DNA from: Thermofilum sp.
GTDB lineage: Archaea > Thermoproteota > Thermoprotei > Thermofilales > Thermofilaceae
NCBI GenBank assembly: GCA_038741495.1
Contig: JAVYKX010000002.1
Span: 1 to 64,000 of the forward strand
Length of the DNA: 64,000 bases
Direction of reading: 5' to 3'
Shown: one piece after another, positions 15,686 through 24,214 of the stretch
How the letters are laid out: each line of letters begins with the position of its first letter
Position numbering within the stretch: the first letter of the stretch is position 1
Made by a program: the position numbers and the translations under genes
Notes under the pieces: generated by a model
Seen by the model: only the letters and a program-made list of their open reading frames with translations
Databases searched by the model: none
What the model was told of the DNA's origin: nothing

Positions 15686-16708
15686 ATGACCGAAACCACC
15701 TTGCTTGCTACAACAGTTCCAGGCCTGGAATTCGTAGTAGCTGAAGAGGCTTCAGAGCTTTGCAGGGGCGCGAAGACCTGGTACAGCCCGCTGTCGGGCA
15801 GGGTGTTTCTACGAGTGGAGGAAGGCTGCGTACCTCATTTCATCAGCTACGCGAGATCCGTCGAGGGCGTGAGGCTTATCGCAGGCGAAGTGGAGGGCAA
15901 GCAGGCTCTCTTAGAACAAGTAGTCAGCTTCCTAAGAAGCTTCGAGCCGGCTGGTCTACGGTTTGCCGTTAACGCGGAGCGCCTGACAAAAAATGCACCT
16001 TTCACCTCCTTAGACCTCGCGCGAGAAGTCGGTGAGCACATACGCAGCGAGCTGGGTCTCGAGGTCTCCCTGAACGCACCGGATATTCCCGTATACGTAG
16101 AGTACGAGGCAGGGATTTACCGCTTCGGCCTCGACCTGACATTTTACGGAGGTTTGAGAGACAGGCCCTACAGGGCGTTCGTTCATCCCTCAGCACTCAA
16201 CCCTATAATTGCCTACGCTATGTGCCGGCTCGCAAGGCCCTTCAGGCTGATCCTAGATCCTTTCTGCGGGAGCGGCACGATCCCTCTCGAGTGCTTCCAC
16301 GTGGACGGCTCGGAGGCTCTCTGCAGCGACGTCCGGTTCGAGTACATGAGAGGAGCTGTTGAGAACTCCAAGCGTGTAGGCTGCTACGCTAAACTGCACT
16401 TAGCGGCTGCTGAGGTGGGCTACAGCCCTCTAAGGAGTCGCGTCGATGCAATAATCACAAACCCTCCCTTTGGTCTCAGAGAGAAGGCTGTTGGCGGGCT
16501 TCAGCGTGCCTACGGGATGCTTTTCAAGCTGGCGTCCAAGGTCCTGGCCGATGAGGGAAGAGTGGTGATCGTAACGGCCAGGGTTAGAACGGCGGAGCAG
16601 GCTGCTAGTAGAGCCGGTTTCGCCCTGGCGAGAAGAGTGCCGATAAGCGAGGGAGGGCTGCGGAGCTACGTGCTCGTCTTCTCTAGGCCGGAGGAGGGTA
16701 ACTCGTAG
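15686..16708 (+). CDS. THUMP-domain tRNA (guanine-N2) methyltransferase (Trm14/TrmN-like)
   Basis: RNA methyltransferase with an N-terminal ferredoxin-like/THUMP region (about 1-155) that binds tRNA and a C-terminal Rossmann domain. Motif I is ILDPFCGSGTIPLE and the catalytic motif IV is ITNPPFG, typical of N2-guanine (position 6) tRNA methylases. The 340-residue length fits Trm14. A related rRNA methylase (RlmL-like) is the main alternative. Its last 43 bases overlap the end of the convergent Pelota gene. Confidence 0.85.
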   Translation: MTETTLLATTVPGLEFVVAEEASELCRGAKTWYSPLSGRVFLRVEEGCVPHFISYARSVEGVRLIAGEVEGKQALLEQVVSFLRSFEPAGLRFAVNAERLTKNAPFTSLDLAREVGEHIRSELGLEVSLNAPDIPVYVEYEAGIYRFGLDLTFYGGLRDRPYRAFVHPSALNPIIAYAMCRLARPFRLILDPFCGSGTIPLECFHVDGSEALCSDVRFEYMRGAVENSKRVGCYAKLHLAAAEVGYSPLRSRVDAIITNPPFGLREKAVGGLQRAYGMLFKLASKVLADEGRVVIVTARVRTAEQAASRAGFALARRVPISEGGLRSYVLVFSRPEEGNS

Positions 16709-17745
16709 TAAAGTAGCGCAGCAGCACCTCCAAGCTTCTTCAGGATGAGGCCGCTCTCGCTCTCAGAGGGTATTACGAGAACTTTACCGGAATTCTCGAG
16801 AACGTTATTAAATGCCTCGACAGCCTTGTCCCTAGCTTTCTCGTCCCATAGTAGCTCGTCTACCAGTAGCAGCTCCCTGACTACCCCCCATCTCGAAGCC
16901 TCCAACACATTGTCGAGACCTAAGAGCACTCTCCCGGAACCCAGAGAAACATGGCGCAAAACCGTCTCAATCGCTTCTCTTTCCACGTCCGCTCTCACTC
17001 CTTTAAACAGCCCTCTCAGGTCCTCCCGCCTCACCACCTCGTATACGCCGGCCTCACCTCCTTCGCTAACTTTGATCAGTTTAGCACGAATCGATAACTC
17101 GCTAAGTATCTCGCTTACAATGCTCGCTAACCTCTCTGTGGTAGCAACGAGAATTTCGTCCACTCTCTCTCGACTGTACTCGGACAGTACGCTTTCCAGA
17201 AGCTCCTTGAGGTGCGGGTAGAGCTGCTCCCGTATGCTCTCCTCTCTTCCCGTCTTCGAGTGGGTGACCGGCTTCGAAATTCTGAGCTCCAAACCCACCG
17301 GTGACAAGAACCCTGCAGCAATCTCTTCATCGCCCACTGAAACCAGAAGTACTTTTTTCACAGCGGACTGCGCTCTAGAAATCATCTCCTTGGTGAACGC
17401 GCGTATACCCTTTTGCTTGACCACCTTAACCCTGTCACCCACGCCTAGAGATAGAGTGTGGTACGACCCCCTCCCCCCTACAACCTCCGGCGCGTCTACA
17501 ATCCTCCCGGTGAGCCTTATCTTGCTGGAAAACTTAGAGTACGAGATCTTCTCCACGGCTATGCCGAGGTAGACTCTAACCCGGTCCCCCTTCTCCTCAG
17601 CCTCTCCAACGCGAAGCTGCCTAGTCGTCCAAGCGTAGACGTGGTCACCTCTGTCGAGAATCATCGTCAGGAAGTATAGATCCTCGGGAACCTCTATCAC
17701 CAGCTCTAGAGAACCCTCCCGCTCATCCAGCATCAAAACTCTCAT
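16666..17745 (-). CDS. pelA: Pelota (Dom34 homolog), ribosome rescue factor
   Basis: Recognises stalled ribosomes and promotes subunit splitting with ABCE1. The N-terminal Sm-like domain (DLYFLTMILDRGDHVYAWTTRQ) is followed by the eRF1-like central domain and the C-terminal L7Ae-like domain with SLGSGRVLLGLDNVLEASRWG and KVLVIPSESESGL. The 359 residues match archaeal Pelota; the GGQ loop of true release factors is absent, as expected. It lies downstream of Nep1 with a 23-base overlap, an order that suggests coupled translation. Confidence 0.95.
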   Translation of the reverse strand: MRVLMLDEREGSLELVIEVPEDLYFLTMILDRGDHVYAWTTRQLRVGEAEEKGDRVRVYLGIAVEKISYSKFSSKIRLTGRIVDAPEVVGGRGSYHTLSLGVGDRVKVVKQKGIRAFTKEMISRAQSAVKKVLLVSVGDEEIAAGFLSPVGLELRISKPVTHSKTGREESIREQLYPHLKELLESVLSEYSRERVDEILVATTERLASIVSEILSELSIRAKLIKVSEGGEAGVYEVVRREDLRGLFKGVRADVEREAIETVLRHVSLGSGRVLLGLDNVLEASRWGVVRELLLVDELLWDEKARDKAVEAFNNVLENSGKVLVIPSESESGLILKKLGGAAALLYYELPSSGLEKTST

Positions 17746-18454
17746 AGAGTCTCACCTCATCCTCAACAGAACTTACAATCCTCGCGACTACATACCAGGC
17801 GTCGAGAGTCTCCTCAGCAATGGAGTAGTGAAGTTTCGAAAGCTTCAAAACTCTCTCGGAGAAGTCGCCATGCTGAAAAGCGCCAATGATCACGGCAGGT
17901 CTCTCGTGAGAGGTTATTATCCCGGCCAGGCGCCTAGGGCTAATCCTTTCTCCGCCTTCACGTAGCAGGATGACCACGTCTGGCTGCCAGGACCTCAGGT
18001 AATCTTCCAGCGATCCTTCGAAGAGCCAGAGCAGAGGCTTCTCCGCACGAGGTGGCACGCGACCATTGAGGAGCAGCTGCTCCATCAGGCCGACAAAGCG
18101 AGGGTAGTTTCTCGGGATTCTGGTGGTGGGATCGACGAGGATTACTAGGTCATTGTAAGTATGCACGACCAGCTCCAACTTACCGGCGAGGTTGAGCATA
18201 GAGCTCAGCGCGACGAGCATGCACACGTGGGCAATGTCAGGGCGCCCTCTCTTCCTCCAGTCCCGCAGACTTCTAGCGGCGGCATAATGCAGAGAGATAT
18301 CGAGAAGAGTTTCACCGGGTTCTTTGCCACGAGCTCTCGCCGCTTTCAGGATAGCGGGGTGGCTTCTAATCTCCTTCGGGACCAGTTCGATTCCTGCCTC
18401 GGCGAGCACCAGTAGCAGTTTTTTCAAGTAGGTCTCTCCCCCGAGTAGCCTCAC
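17723..18454 (-). CDS. nep1: Ribosome biogenesis methyltransferase Nep1 (Emg1)
   Basis: SPOUT-class enzyme that methylates a pseudouridine in 16S rRNA and assists small-subunit assembly. Marks are DISLHYAAARSLRDW, RGRPDIAHVCMLVALSSMLN, and the knot region VVILLREGGERISPRR with VIIGAFQHGDF. Length (243) is slightly above the archaeal norm. It overlaps Pelota downstream; upstream lies repeat copy 2. Confidence 0.93.
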   Translation of the reverse strand: MRLLGGETYLKKLLLVLAEAGIELVPKEIRSHPAILKAARARGKEPGETLLDISLHYAAARSLRDWRKRGRPDIAHVCMLVALSSMLNLAGKLELVVHTYNDLVILVDPTTRIPRNYPRFVGLMEQLLLNGRVPPRAEKPLLWLFEGSLEDYLRSWQPDVVILLREGGERISPRRLAGIITSHERPAVIIGAFQHGDFSERVLKLSKLHYSIAEETLDAWYVVARIVSSVEDEVRLYESFDAG

Positions 18455-18483
18455 GTAACCCCAGACTGTGGTAAAATAAAGAT

Positions 18484-18837
18484 TTAAGGTCTCTCAGTGG
18501 GGCGAAGCCCCTCCAGGCCCTCCAGGGCCGCCTGGATGTTTCTTCGACAAGGTTGCCCGCGCGGAAAGTAGTGATACCCTCCACCCTCCCCAGTAACGAC
18601 CTTCACCTCCCCTGCCGGGATGAAGTGCTGGGCCCTCGACGCTACCACTAGCCTCGGCCCTAGATGAGCCCCACTTTCCGGGACGCCGCCGCGGAGGCGC
18701 TGTGCCCGGGGGCTCCGCGCGCGGGATCGAGGGTCCACCCCCGCTATCAACCGGGAGGCCCCCTCCGGGAGGCGCCCCGGCGACGGGGCGCTGAAAGGCG
18801 GGCAAGCGGGCCGCCTTAGGACGACTGCCGGCTCCAT
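18484..18837 (-). pseudogene. Frameshifted gene remnant inside repeat copy 2
   Basis: The open frame from ATG 18837 matches copy 1 only in its C-terminal part (LVVASRAQHFIPAGEVKVVT). In the N-terminal part the similarity to copy 1 moves to other frames: FQRPVAGAPPGG matches QRAVAGAPVGG in a second frame, and ARGAPGH appears in a third. A four-base length difference near the start explains one shift. At least two frame changes relative to copy 1 make this a probable pseudogene. The terminal helix seen in copy 1 is also degraded. Confidence 0.5.
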
Positions 18838-18925
18838 GACGCCCGCTTCAGCTATCCCTCGTGGGCCAGAGGACGAGCCACAGAGGCCGGCAACGGCCGC
18901 TAGGGGAAAGGGGGCGGCACGGAAC
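18484..18925. repeat. GC-rich dispersed element, copy 2
   Basis: Aligns with 8296-8710 over its full length in the same orientation, by eye about 70-75% identical with scattered small indels. Exact shared blocks include the GTGCCCGGGGGCTCCGCGCG core and CATGACGCCCGC. The right end (about 18866-18925), with ACAGAGGCCGGCAACGGCC, also matches 10579-10640. It fills most of the 600-base gap between Nep1 and Rnp4. The rest, 18926-19066, holds no recognised feature. Confidence 0.75.
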
Positions 18926-19066
18926 GTAAAGGAGGAAGAGGGCGGCTAGTAAAAGCTCTCTGGCCCAAGAAATGCGAGAGGCTAAGACGGGGCGCAAGCA
19001 CGGGAGGGTTCCGGAGCGGAGGGACGGCGCAACCTTTACACTAGTGTCTTGCATGCACGAGGGCGG

Positions 19067-19453
19067 ATGCAGAGGCGTCGGCGTGATTATGTTCGCGAGC
19101 TTGCACTAGAGAGGATTAGGCGGCTGATCAGGCTGGCTGAGCAGATAAGGCATGTGGAGCCAGAGCTGGCAGACCGCTACGGCAGCTTAGCTCTCATGCT
19201 TGCGAGGAAAGCGCAGATAAGTTATCCCGGTTTCCTGAAAGCCAGGGTTTGTAGGCGGTGCGGCGCCTGGCTCGCCCCGGGAACCGGGGCCCGGGTGAGG
19301 GTGAGAGCTAGAGGTAAGATGAAGTATATTGCAGTCACCTGCATGAAGTGCGGGTACACGCGGCGCTACCCTCTGAGACGCGAAGGGGTGCCGAAGCCTT
19401 GGTGCTACCTTTATCCTCACGGGAGAGAGGGGGATAGGCGTGCTGAGAGTTAG
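19067..19453 (+). CDS. rnp4: RNase P protein component 4 (Rpp21/Rpr2 homolog)
   Basis: Protein subunit of RNase P that pairs with Rnp1 (Rpp29) on the specificity side of the RNA. N-terminal helices (residues 1-50) are followed by a zinc ribbon with C62, C65, C92 and C95 (VCRRCGAWL, TCMKCGYTRRYP). I chose ATG 19067 after GAGGGCGG over the TTG at 19049. Its end overlaps the start of FAU-1 by 14 bases, so the two are translationally linked. The RNase P RNA and two more protein subunits are elsewhere in this window. Confidence 0.93.
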   Translation: MQRRRRDYVRELALERIRRLIRLAEQIRHVEPELADRYGSLALMLARKAQISYPGFLKARVCRRCGAWLAPGTGARVRVRARGKMKYIAVTCMKCGYTRRYPLRREGVPKPWCYLYPHGREGDRRAES

Positions 19454-20975
19454 GGGGATCTACTCAACTTCACTTGTAGGGCTGCTAGATGAACTGGGGT
19501 TCACCTTCTCAGATATAACTGAAAAAGTTAAGGAAAGGATCGGGCACGCAAGGAGTTCAAAAGAGCCCGTAGCGGTGACGGTTAAGGACTTGGAAGACCA
19601 CAAAGGTATCGTTGTTGTAGGCGATAGTGAGACGGTCCGGTTAGTAGCCTACGGCCTAGCAGCAGTTATTCCCGAAAGCTTTGTAGTGTACGTGGAGTCA
19701 GGACCCTACACATCTATGGCTGTTCGCGTTCTCGAGAGAGTTGGCGAGGGGCTGTACAGGGTTGAGTTGCCCTCCGGGAAGAAAGGGTTACTGAGAACCC
19801 GCCGGCCAGTCGATGCGGGAATGATCACCGTCGCTTACGTGGTGAGGCCTGACCCCGCTGAGCCGTTCCTCTCCGAGGGGCTCGCCGTAGTGGGGCGTTA
19901 CGCGCGTCTCGTGGAGCAGGAAAAGCACAGCGTGAGCGAGCATATCTGGGACCAAGGTAGGGCTGCGGAGCTGCTCTCCCTGGCTCAGATGCTCGTGCCT
20001 GAAGGCTGGGGCGTGAAGTTCCGGAGCTCTGCGGGCAAGGCGCCTCTCGTAGAGGTGATGTCAGAGGTGAAGCATCTCATCGAGAGGGTAGCTGAGCTGA
20101 AGAGAAAGGCCAGCAAGTTAGAGGAGCCTTCTCATCTAGCGAGCGGCGAAGCGATAGCTTTCGTGCACTTCTCCCCCACCGCTTCGGTAGTGCTGGACAG
20201 GGTGCGGAGCAGGTACTTTACCACTATCCCGCTGCACCATTTGCTGAAGTCAACGGGTTCTCGAGAAGTTAGCGAGCGTGTTGATAAACTGGAAGCTGAG
20301 GGGGGCTGCGACAAAAGCACCTCCTTTATGCTTTACGCAGATCAACTCAATCGTGTCCTTCAAGCTGGAACAGTAACGCTCGTGCATAGAAAGCTACTGG
20401 GTAAGCACCACACGTGGGTTGCAAGTGCCACAGTTTCCGCGGAGGGCTTCCTCCTACTAAGCAGAAGTGTGCGCACAGAGGGTGTGTACGACGGGGTGGG
20501 TATCCCCAAGAATGTCGGTGACAGCATACTCTCCGTGACCTGGCCTCTCTCCCGAACGGTGGCCCACTTTTATTTCGACAGCAAAGGTAAGCATAAGGGA
20601 GCTTACATCAACATCAACACACCGCTGGACTTCTTCGTGGAGCCGCGCCCTACTTTAACGTACATCGACCTGCAAGTGGACGTTGTCAGAGTGGATGATA
20701 AAGTTCGGGTGATAGACGAGGATGAGTTTCAGATGCTAGTAAGCGAGGGGGTGATCTTCGAGCGTGATGCTTCTCGATACAGATGCCTGGCTCGCGAGTC
20801 GGCCAATATACTCGCGAGAACCGCCGAGCCGACTGACGTAGCTTGGGCTCTGCTGGAAGCTCAGGGAAAATGCTTTAAGGGAGAGAGCGTTGAGGAGGTG
20901 GCGGCAGCACTGAGAAGGTTAAGGGGGCTGAGCGATGGACGTGCTTTTCGCGCCTTGGAGGATGAAGTACATTAA
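19440..20975 (+). CDS. fau-1: Probable ribonuclease FAU-1 (RNA-binding protein AU-1)
   Basis: Archaeal RNase E/G-like protein that binds AU-rich RNA and has been linked to rRNA precursor processing. The N-terminal half (to about 330) has an S1-like beta domain and mixed alpha-beta. The C-terminal half is a DUF402 domain: GKHHTWVASATVSAEGFLLL, GAYININTPLDFFVEPR and TYIDLQVDVV. Start is GTG 19440 inside the Rnp4 end. The product is 511 residues. Its 3' end overlaps the HIT gene by 41 bases. Confidence 0.9.
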   Translation: MLRVRGIYSTSLVGLLDELGFTFSDITEKVKERIGHARSSKEPVAVTVKDLEDHKGIVVVGDSETVRLVAYGLAAVIPESFVVYVESGPYTSMAVRVLERVGEGLYRVELPSGKKGLLRTRRPVDAGMITVAYVVRPDPAEPFLSEGLAVVGRYARLVEQEKHSVSEHIWDQGRAAELLSLAQMLVPEGWGVKFRSSAGKAPLVEVMSEVKHLIERVAELKRKASKLEEPSHLASGEAIAFVHFSPTASVVLDRVRSRYFTTIPLHHLLKSTGSREVSERVDKLEAEGGCDKSTSFMLYADQLNRVLQAGTVTLVHRKLLGKHHTWVASATVSAEGFLLLSRSVRTEGVYDGVGIPKNVGDSILSVTWPLSRTVAHFYFDSKGKHKGAYININTPLDFFVEPRPTLTYIDLQVDVVRVDDKVRVIDEDEFQMLVSEGVIFERDASRYRCLARESANILARTAEPTDVAWALLEAQGKCFKGESVEEVAAALRRLRGLSDGRAFRALEDEVH

Positions 20976-21432
20976 CTACGCTAAGATCGAGAAGCCACAA
21001 AAGTGCTTCATCTGCGAAGCGGCGGAGAGCAGTGATCTGAAATCCAACCTGGTTGTGTACCGCAGCGAGTCAGTTATAGTTCTTATGAACAAGTTCCCCT
21101 ACAACACCGGTCACCTGCTAATCGCGCCTGTAAGGCACGTCGCCGACTTGGGAGAGCTTAGAGACGATGAGTTATGCGAGCTTGCAAGAACTCTGAGGAT
21201 GGCGGTCTCGTGGCTGAAAAGAGCATTGTCGCCTGACGGTTTCAATGTGGGGATAAATCTCGGGAAGGTGGCAGGAGCTGGTCTCGAATCGCACATTCAC
21301 ATACACCTGGTTCCGAGGTGGAGCGGGGACACCAACTTCATGCCCGTAGTCGCCGATACTAAGGTTATACCCGAAGCTTTGGAAGACACGTATGAGAAGA
21401 TAATCTCAGCAAAAAATAGCAGTAGTGCCTAG
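20935..21432 (+). CDS. HIT-family nucleotide hydrolase or transferase
   Basis: Histidine-triad protein that cleaves alpha-phosphates from nucleotide conjugates. The triad is H120-x-H122-x-H124 in ESHIHIHLVPRW, preceded by NKFPYNTGHLLIAPVRHV. An N-terminal CFIC pair (C24, C27) suggests the zinc-binding Ap4A-phosphorylase-like branch. It overlaps the FAU-1 gene and follows it in the same transcript. Substrate cannot be assigned. Confidence 0.92.
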   Translation: MDVLFAPWRMKYINYAKIEKPQKCFICEAAESSDLKSNLVVYRSESVIVLMNKFPYNTGHLLIAPVRHVADLGELRDDELCELARTLRMAVSWLKRALSPDGFNVGINLGKVAGAGLESHIHIHLVPRWSGDTNFMPVVADTKVIPEALEDTYEKIISAKNSSSA

Positions 21433-21583
21433 AGCGAGCTTGAAGCATTACATCTCCTATCCGGCTAGCTCGCAGCCTCTACCTGAGCTGCTAGACTACG
21501 GTGTAGATATTCGGACCTGCACTCTCGGAAAGCTAGTAAAACTCCGCCAGGAGGTGGGAGACGGTAGCACGCGAGCAGCGTAG
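21425..21583 (+). CDS. Possible small protein of 52 residues
   Basis: A GTG-started frame overlaps the last codons of the HIT gene and ends 11 bases before the stop of the convergent aIF2-gamma gene. The product has a balanced composition (SLKHYISYPASSQPLPELLD, DYGVDIRTCTLGKLVKLRQE) and fills an otherwise empty 160-base gap. No family is recognised. It may be chance. Confidence 0.3.
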   Translation: MPRASLKHYISYPASSQPLPELLDYGVDIRTCTLGKLVKLRQEVGDGSTRAA

Positions 21584-21593
21584 ATACTGAGGT

Positions 21594-22865
21594 TTACTGG
21601 ACAAAACCGTATCCTATCAGCCTCCACCTACCGCCGTACTGTCTCGAGATAGCGACGCGTTGACCTTTTTCGGCGACAACAGGTATCCTTAGCTTGAGAT
21701 GCACTACATCGCCCTTAACAGAGCTCACCAAACCTAAGGACAGCGCAGTGCCGACGTTGATCATTAGGGCCTCACCGGCTCTCAGCGGCTCTACAGGGCC
21801 AACTTTCTCAACGCCTACCACTCTTTCCATGAGCTTGTACTCTAAGGTTATCTCCTGCAGCGGTTCTGGAAGCCTCCCAGGTTTTCCAACAACGTTCCCG
21901 ATGAGCCCATCCGCTTTCGTCAAGCTGGGGTCTAAGTTTGTACCTACGGCTATCAAACCCCCTGGGTAAGCTACTTCTAACTGCTCGCTTCCGGACATAA
22001 GGGAGGTTATCTCTGCGTAGAGAGGCTCGTAGCGGTCCTGCCCGTCCTGCTTTACTTTGGCGCCCGGCAGTATCTCTACTTCATCACCGATCCGGAACAT
22101 CCCCTGCACGACCGTACCTCCGAGAACACCGCCCACGAGATCTCTGGCCAGGGTGCCCGGCTTATTCACGTCGAAGGACCTGACGACAAGCATTCTGGGA
22201 TCCAGGGAGTGGTCCCTCCGAGGGGTTGGGATGTACTTCTCGATAGCCCACACCAGCGCATCAATATTAGTCCTGTGCATAGAAGACACTGGGATTACAG
22301 GAGCGTTCTCAGCCCAAGTCCCCTCCAGGAATTCTTTAATCTCCTTGTAGCTCTCGAGAGCCCTTTCCTTGCTCACTACATCGATCTTGTTTTGAACCAC
22401 GATAACGTTCCTAACACCAACTATCTCCAACGCCATAAAGTGCTCCAGGGTTTGAGGCTGCGGGCACTTCTTCGTTGCATCGATGACTAGCAGGGCGCCA
22501 TCCATCAGCGCGGCGCCCGACAGCATGACAGCCATGAGCATCTCGTGCCCCGGTACATCGACGAAGGAGATCTTCCTCACCGGCTGCAGCTGGGACCCGC
22601 AGTACCTGCACTTCAGGTCTCTGGGAGCTGTCGCGTGAGTGTAGTAGGCTTGCGGGGGAGGGCACTGGGGGCACTTGTAGACGATTGCATCTGCATAGCC
22701 CACCTTCAGCGTGATACCTCTCTTCAGCTCCTCTGAGTGCCTCGAAGCCCAGATTCCCGTCAGAGATTCAACAAGGGTTGTTTTACCGTGATCAACGTGA
22801 CCAGCTGTGCCTACATTCACGAGCGGCTGCTTCAAAAGCGACTGCGCATCAGGCCCCATACGCAC
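21594..22865 (-). CDS. eif2g: Translation initiation factor aIF2 subunit gamma
   Basis: GTPase core of aIF2 that binds Met-tRNAi. G1 is GTAGHVDHGKTT (residues 19-30), switch 2 DVPGHEML, G4 NKID, and a zinc knuckle formed by YKCPQC and CRYCGS lies in the G domain. Two beta-barrel domains follow with TLARDLVGGVLGGTVVQG and the C-terminal GGRWRLIGYGFVQ. The first possible start is GTG 22865; ATG 22859 is equally likely. It is the most downstream gene of the minus-strand run beginning with Gar1, but 120 bases separate it from the GINS gene. Confidence 0.97.
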   Translation of the reverse strand: MRMGPDAQSLLKQPLVNVGTAGHVDHGKTTLVESLTGIWASRHSEELKRGITLKVGYADAIVYKCPQCPPPQAYYTHATAPRDLKCRYCGSQLQPVRKISFVDVPGHEMLMAVMLSGAALMDGALLVIDATKKCPQPQTLEHFMALEIVGVRNVIVVQNKIDVVSKERALESYKEIKEFLEGTWAENAPVIPVSSMHRTNIDALVWAIEKYIPTPRRDHSLDPRMLVVRSFDVNKPGTLARDLVGGVLGGTVVQGMFRIGDEVEILPGAKVKQDGQDRYEPLYAEITSLMSGSEQLEVAYPGGLIAVGTNLDPSLTKADGLIGNVVGKPGRLPEPLQEITLEYKLMERVVGVEKVGPVEPLRAGEALMINVGTALSLGLVSSVKGDVVHLKLRIPVVAEKGQRVAISRQYGGRWRLIGYGFVQ

Positions 22866-22986
22866 CCTTTCCTCTCTTACACCTCGTTTATATAAAGGGT
22901 AGCGTACGGGAGCCGGCTGCCTGCAGTCGAGCGCCGGAGAACATTGGAGTAGGAGAGAGCGGAACCCCTGGCAGGAGCTTGTCAGG

Positions 22987-23538
22987 TCAAGTCGAGATTA
23001 TCTCTACGTAACCTCCTTTCTCCAACTCCTCGGCCATTTTTCTCGATAAAAGTGCTATATCACCGCGCTTGAAGGGCCCCAGGCTTGCGCCGTGATCCAC
23101 GATCTTGGGGTAAGGTTTCAGGAAAGACACAAGAACCACTTCGCGAGCCCTGCTGGCTGCAGCCTCGCCTCCAGTGGAAAAAGCCTCAGCCTTACTCTCA
23201 GGGCCCCTCAACAGGGCCTGCTCATCTTCTTCGGGCGCCTTGCTTCCCTCGAAAAGCAGGAACACTCTCCTAATGCAGTCCACTATGCTTCTCTCTTCTT
23301 CTGGAATCCCTGCAGGCACCTCGCCTTTCTTGAAAAGCATCTGCAGCTCTTTCTGGACCCGGAGAGCCAGAAGAAGCTTAAGAGACTGTAATAGCAGCTC
23401 GGCAGTAACCTGGTCGCCGCTGCTCTGCGCTTCTTTAATCATCTTGACCGCTTTCTTGTAAAAATCGCTCTCGAGCGGCTCCAGGTCTGGGGAAAGCAGC
23501 TCGCGGGAGAGTGCTACCTGCACCTGAGAAGTGCTCAA
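22987..23538 (-). CDS. GINS complex subunit (Gins15/Gins51 type)
   Basis: Component of the replicative CMG-like helicase (Cdc45/RecJ-MCM-GINS). The long helical A domain (about 15-110) is followed by a linker rich in Glu and Gly and a C-terminal beta B domain, LVSFLKPYPKIVDHGASL and GPFKRGDIALLSRKMAEEL. A C-terminal B domain is the Gins15/51 order, not Gins23. The TTG start at 23538 overlaps the stop of the upstream phosphoribosyltransferase (TATTGAGC), indicating coupled translation. Confidence 0.85.
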   Translation of the reverse strand: MSTSQVQVALSRELLSPDLEPLESDFYKKAVKMIKEAQSSGDQVTAELLLQSLKLLLALRVQKELQMLFKKGEVPAGIPEEERSIVDCIRRVFLLFEGSKAPEEDEQALLRGPESKAEAFSTGGEAAASRAREVVLVSFLKPYPKIVDHGASLGPFKRGDIALLSRKMAEELEKGGYVEIIST

Positions 23539-24107
23539 TAGCCTACACCCATCACACCTACCTTACACAGCAAGTTCAGCAGCTTTTTCTCGAACCCCAT
23601 CTCTATCAGCTCGTCGAGCCTATACCCATTACTTAACAGTTCGCTGGCCACTTCGCAGTACTCATAGGGGAAGACCACCCACCTGTCGATAACGCGAACG
23701 AAGTAGTCGGGCTTGAAGCTAGACCTGCTCTTCATATACAGGGTAGCTGTTCTGACATCCTCAGCTCCTGCCCCTCTTACGAGCTCCACCGCGGTCTTAA
23801 GAGTCAACCCTGTGTCGGCTATATCGTCGACTATGAGAACACGGCGGCCCCGCAGGTCTGGAAGATCCTGGTACCACACGCTGCTCTCCGCCGACCTAAC
23901 ACCGATGCCTTTGTAAGACTTTATCATCAGGCTCGAAACTTCCTGTATGTTTAAGAGGTCGGAGAGCAGCCTCCCGACGATCCAGCCTCCTCTGGCAATA
24001 GCCACCAGCAGATCTGGCCGGTACCCTGACTTCCTTATCTGCCCAGCTAGGAAAGCGGAATCTTCCAAGAACTTGCTCCAGCCTAGCACCAGCAGCTCAG
24101 CACTCAT
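23535..24107 (-). CDS. Type I phosphoribosyltransferase (purine/xanthine PRT-like)
   Basis: Transfers a phosphoribosyl group from PRPP to a purine base, or regulates such metabolism. The PRPP-binding loop is VLIVDDIADTGLT (residues 90-101) and the pyrophosphate loop is VAIARGGWIVG. The C-terminal DRWVVFPYEYCE resembles archaeal Gpt-like proteins. It sits between the PRPP synthetase gene upstream and GINS downstream, which fits a PRPP-using enzyme. A paralog is encoded at 45350-46081. Confidence 0.85.
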   Translation of the reverse strand: MSAELLVLGWSKFLEDSAFLAGQIRKSGYRPDLLVAIARGGWIVGRLLSDLLNIQEVSSLMIKSYKGIGVRSAESSVWYQDLPDLRGRRVLIVDDIADTGLTLKTAVELVRGAGAEDVRTATLYMKSRSSFKPDYFVRVIDRWVVFPYEYCEVASELLSNGYRLDELIEMGFEKKLLNLLCKVGVMGVGY

Positions 24108-24214
24108 TACTCTCTACTGCCCTCTAGAAAAAATAAGCGTTTCATCTGGAGCTCGCCGCCGCGGCAGCTGAACCGCTTTCCGCTGTTCTTCAGGGGGTTG
24201 GAGATAGCCTTCCC

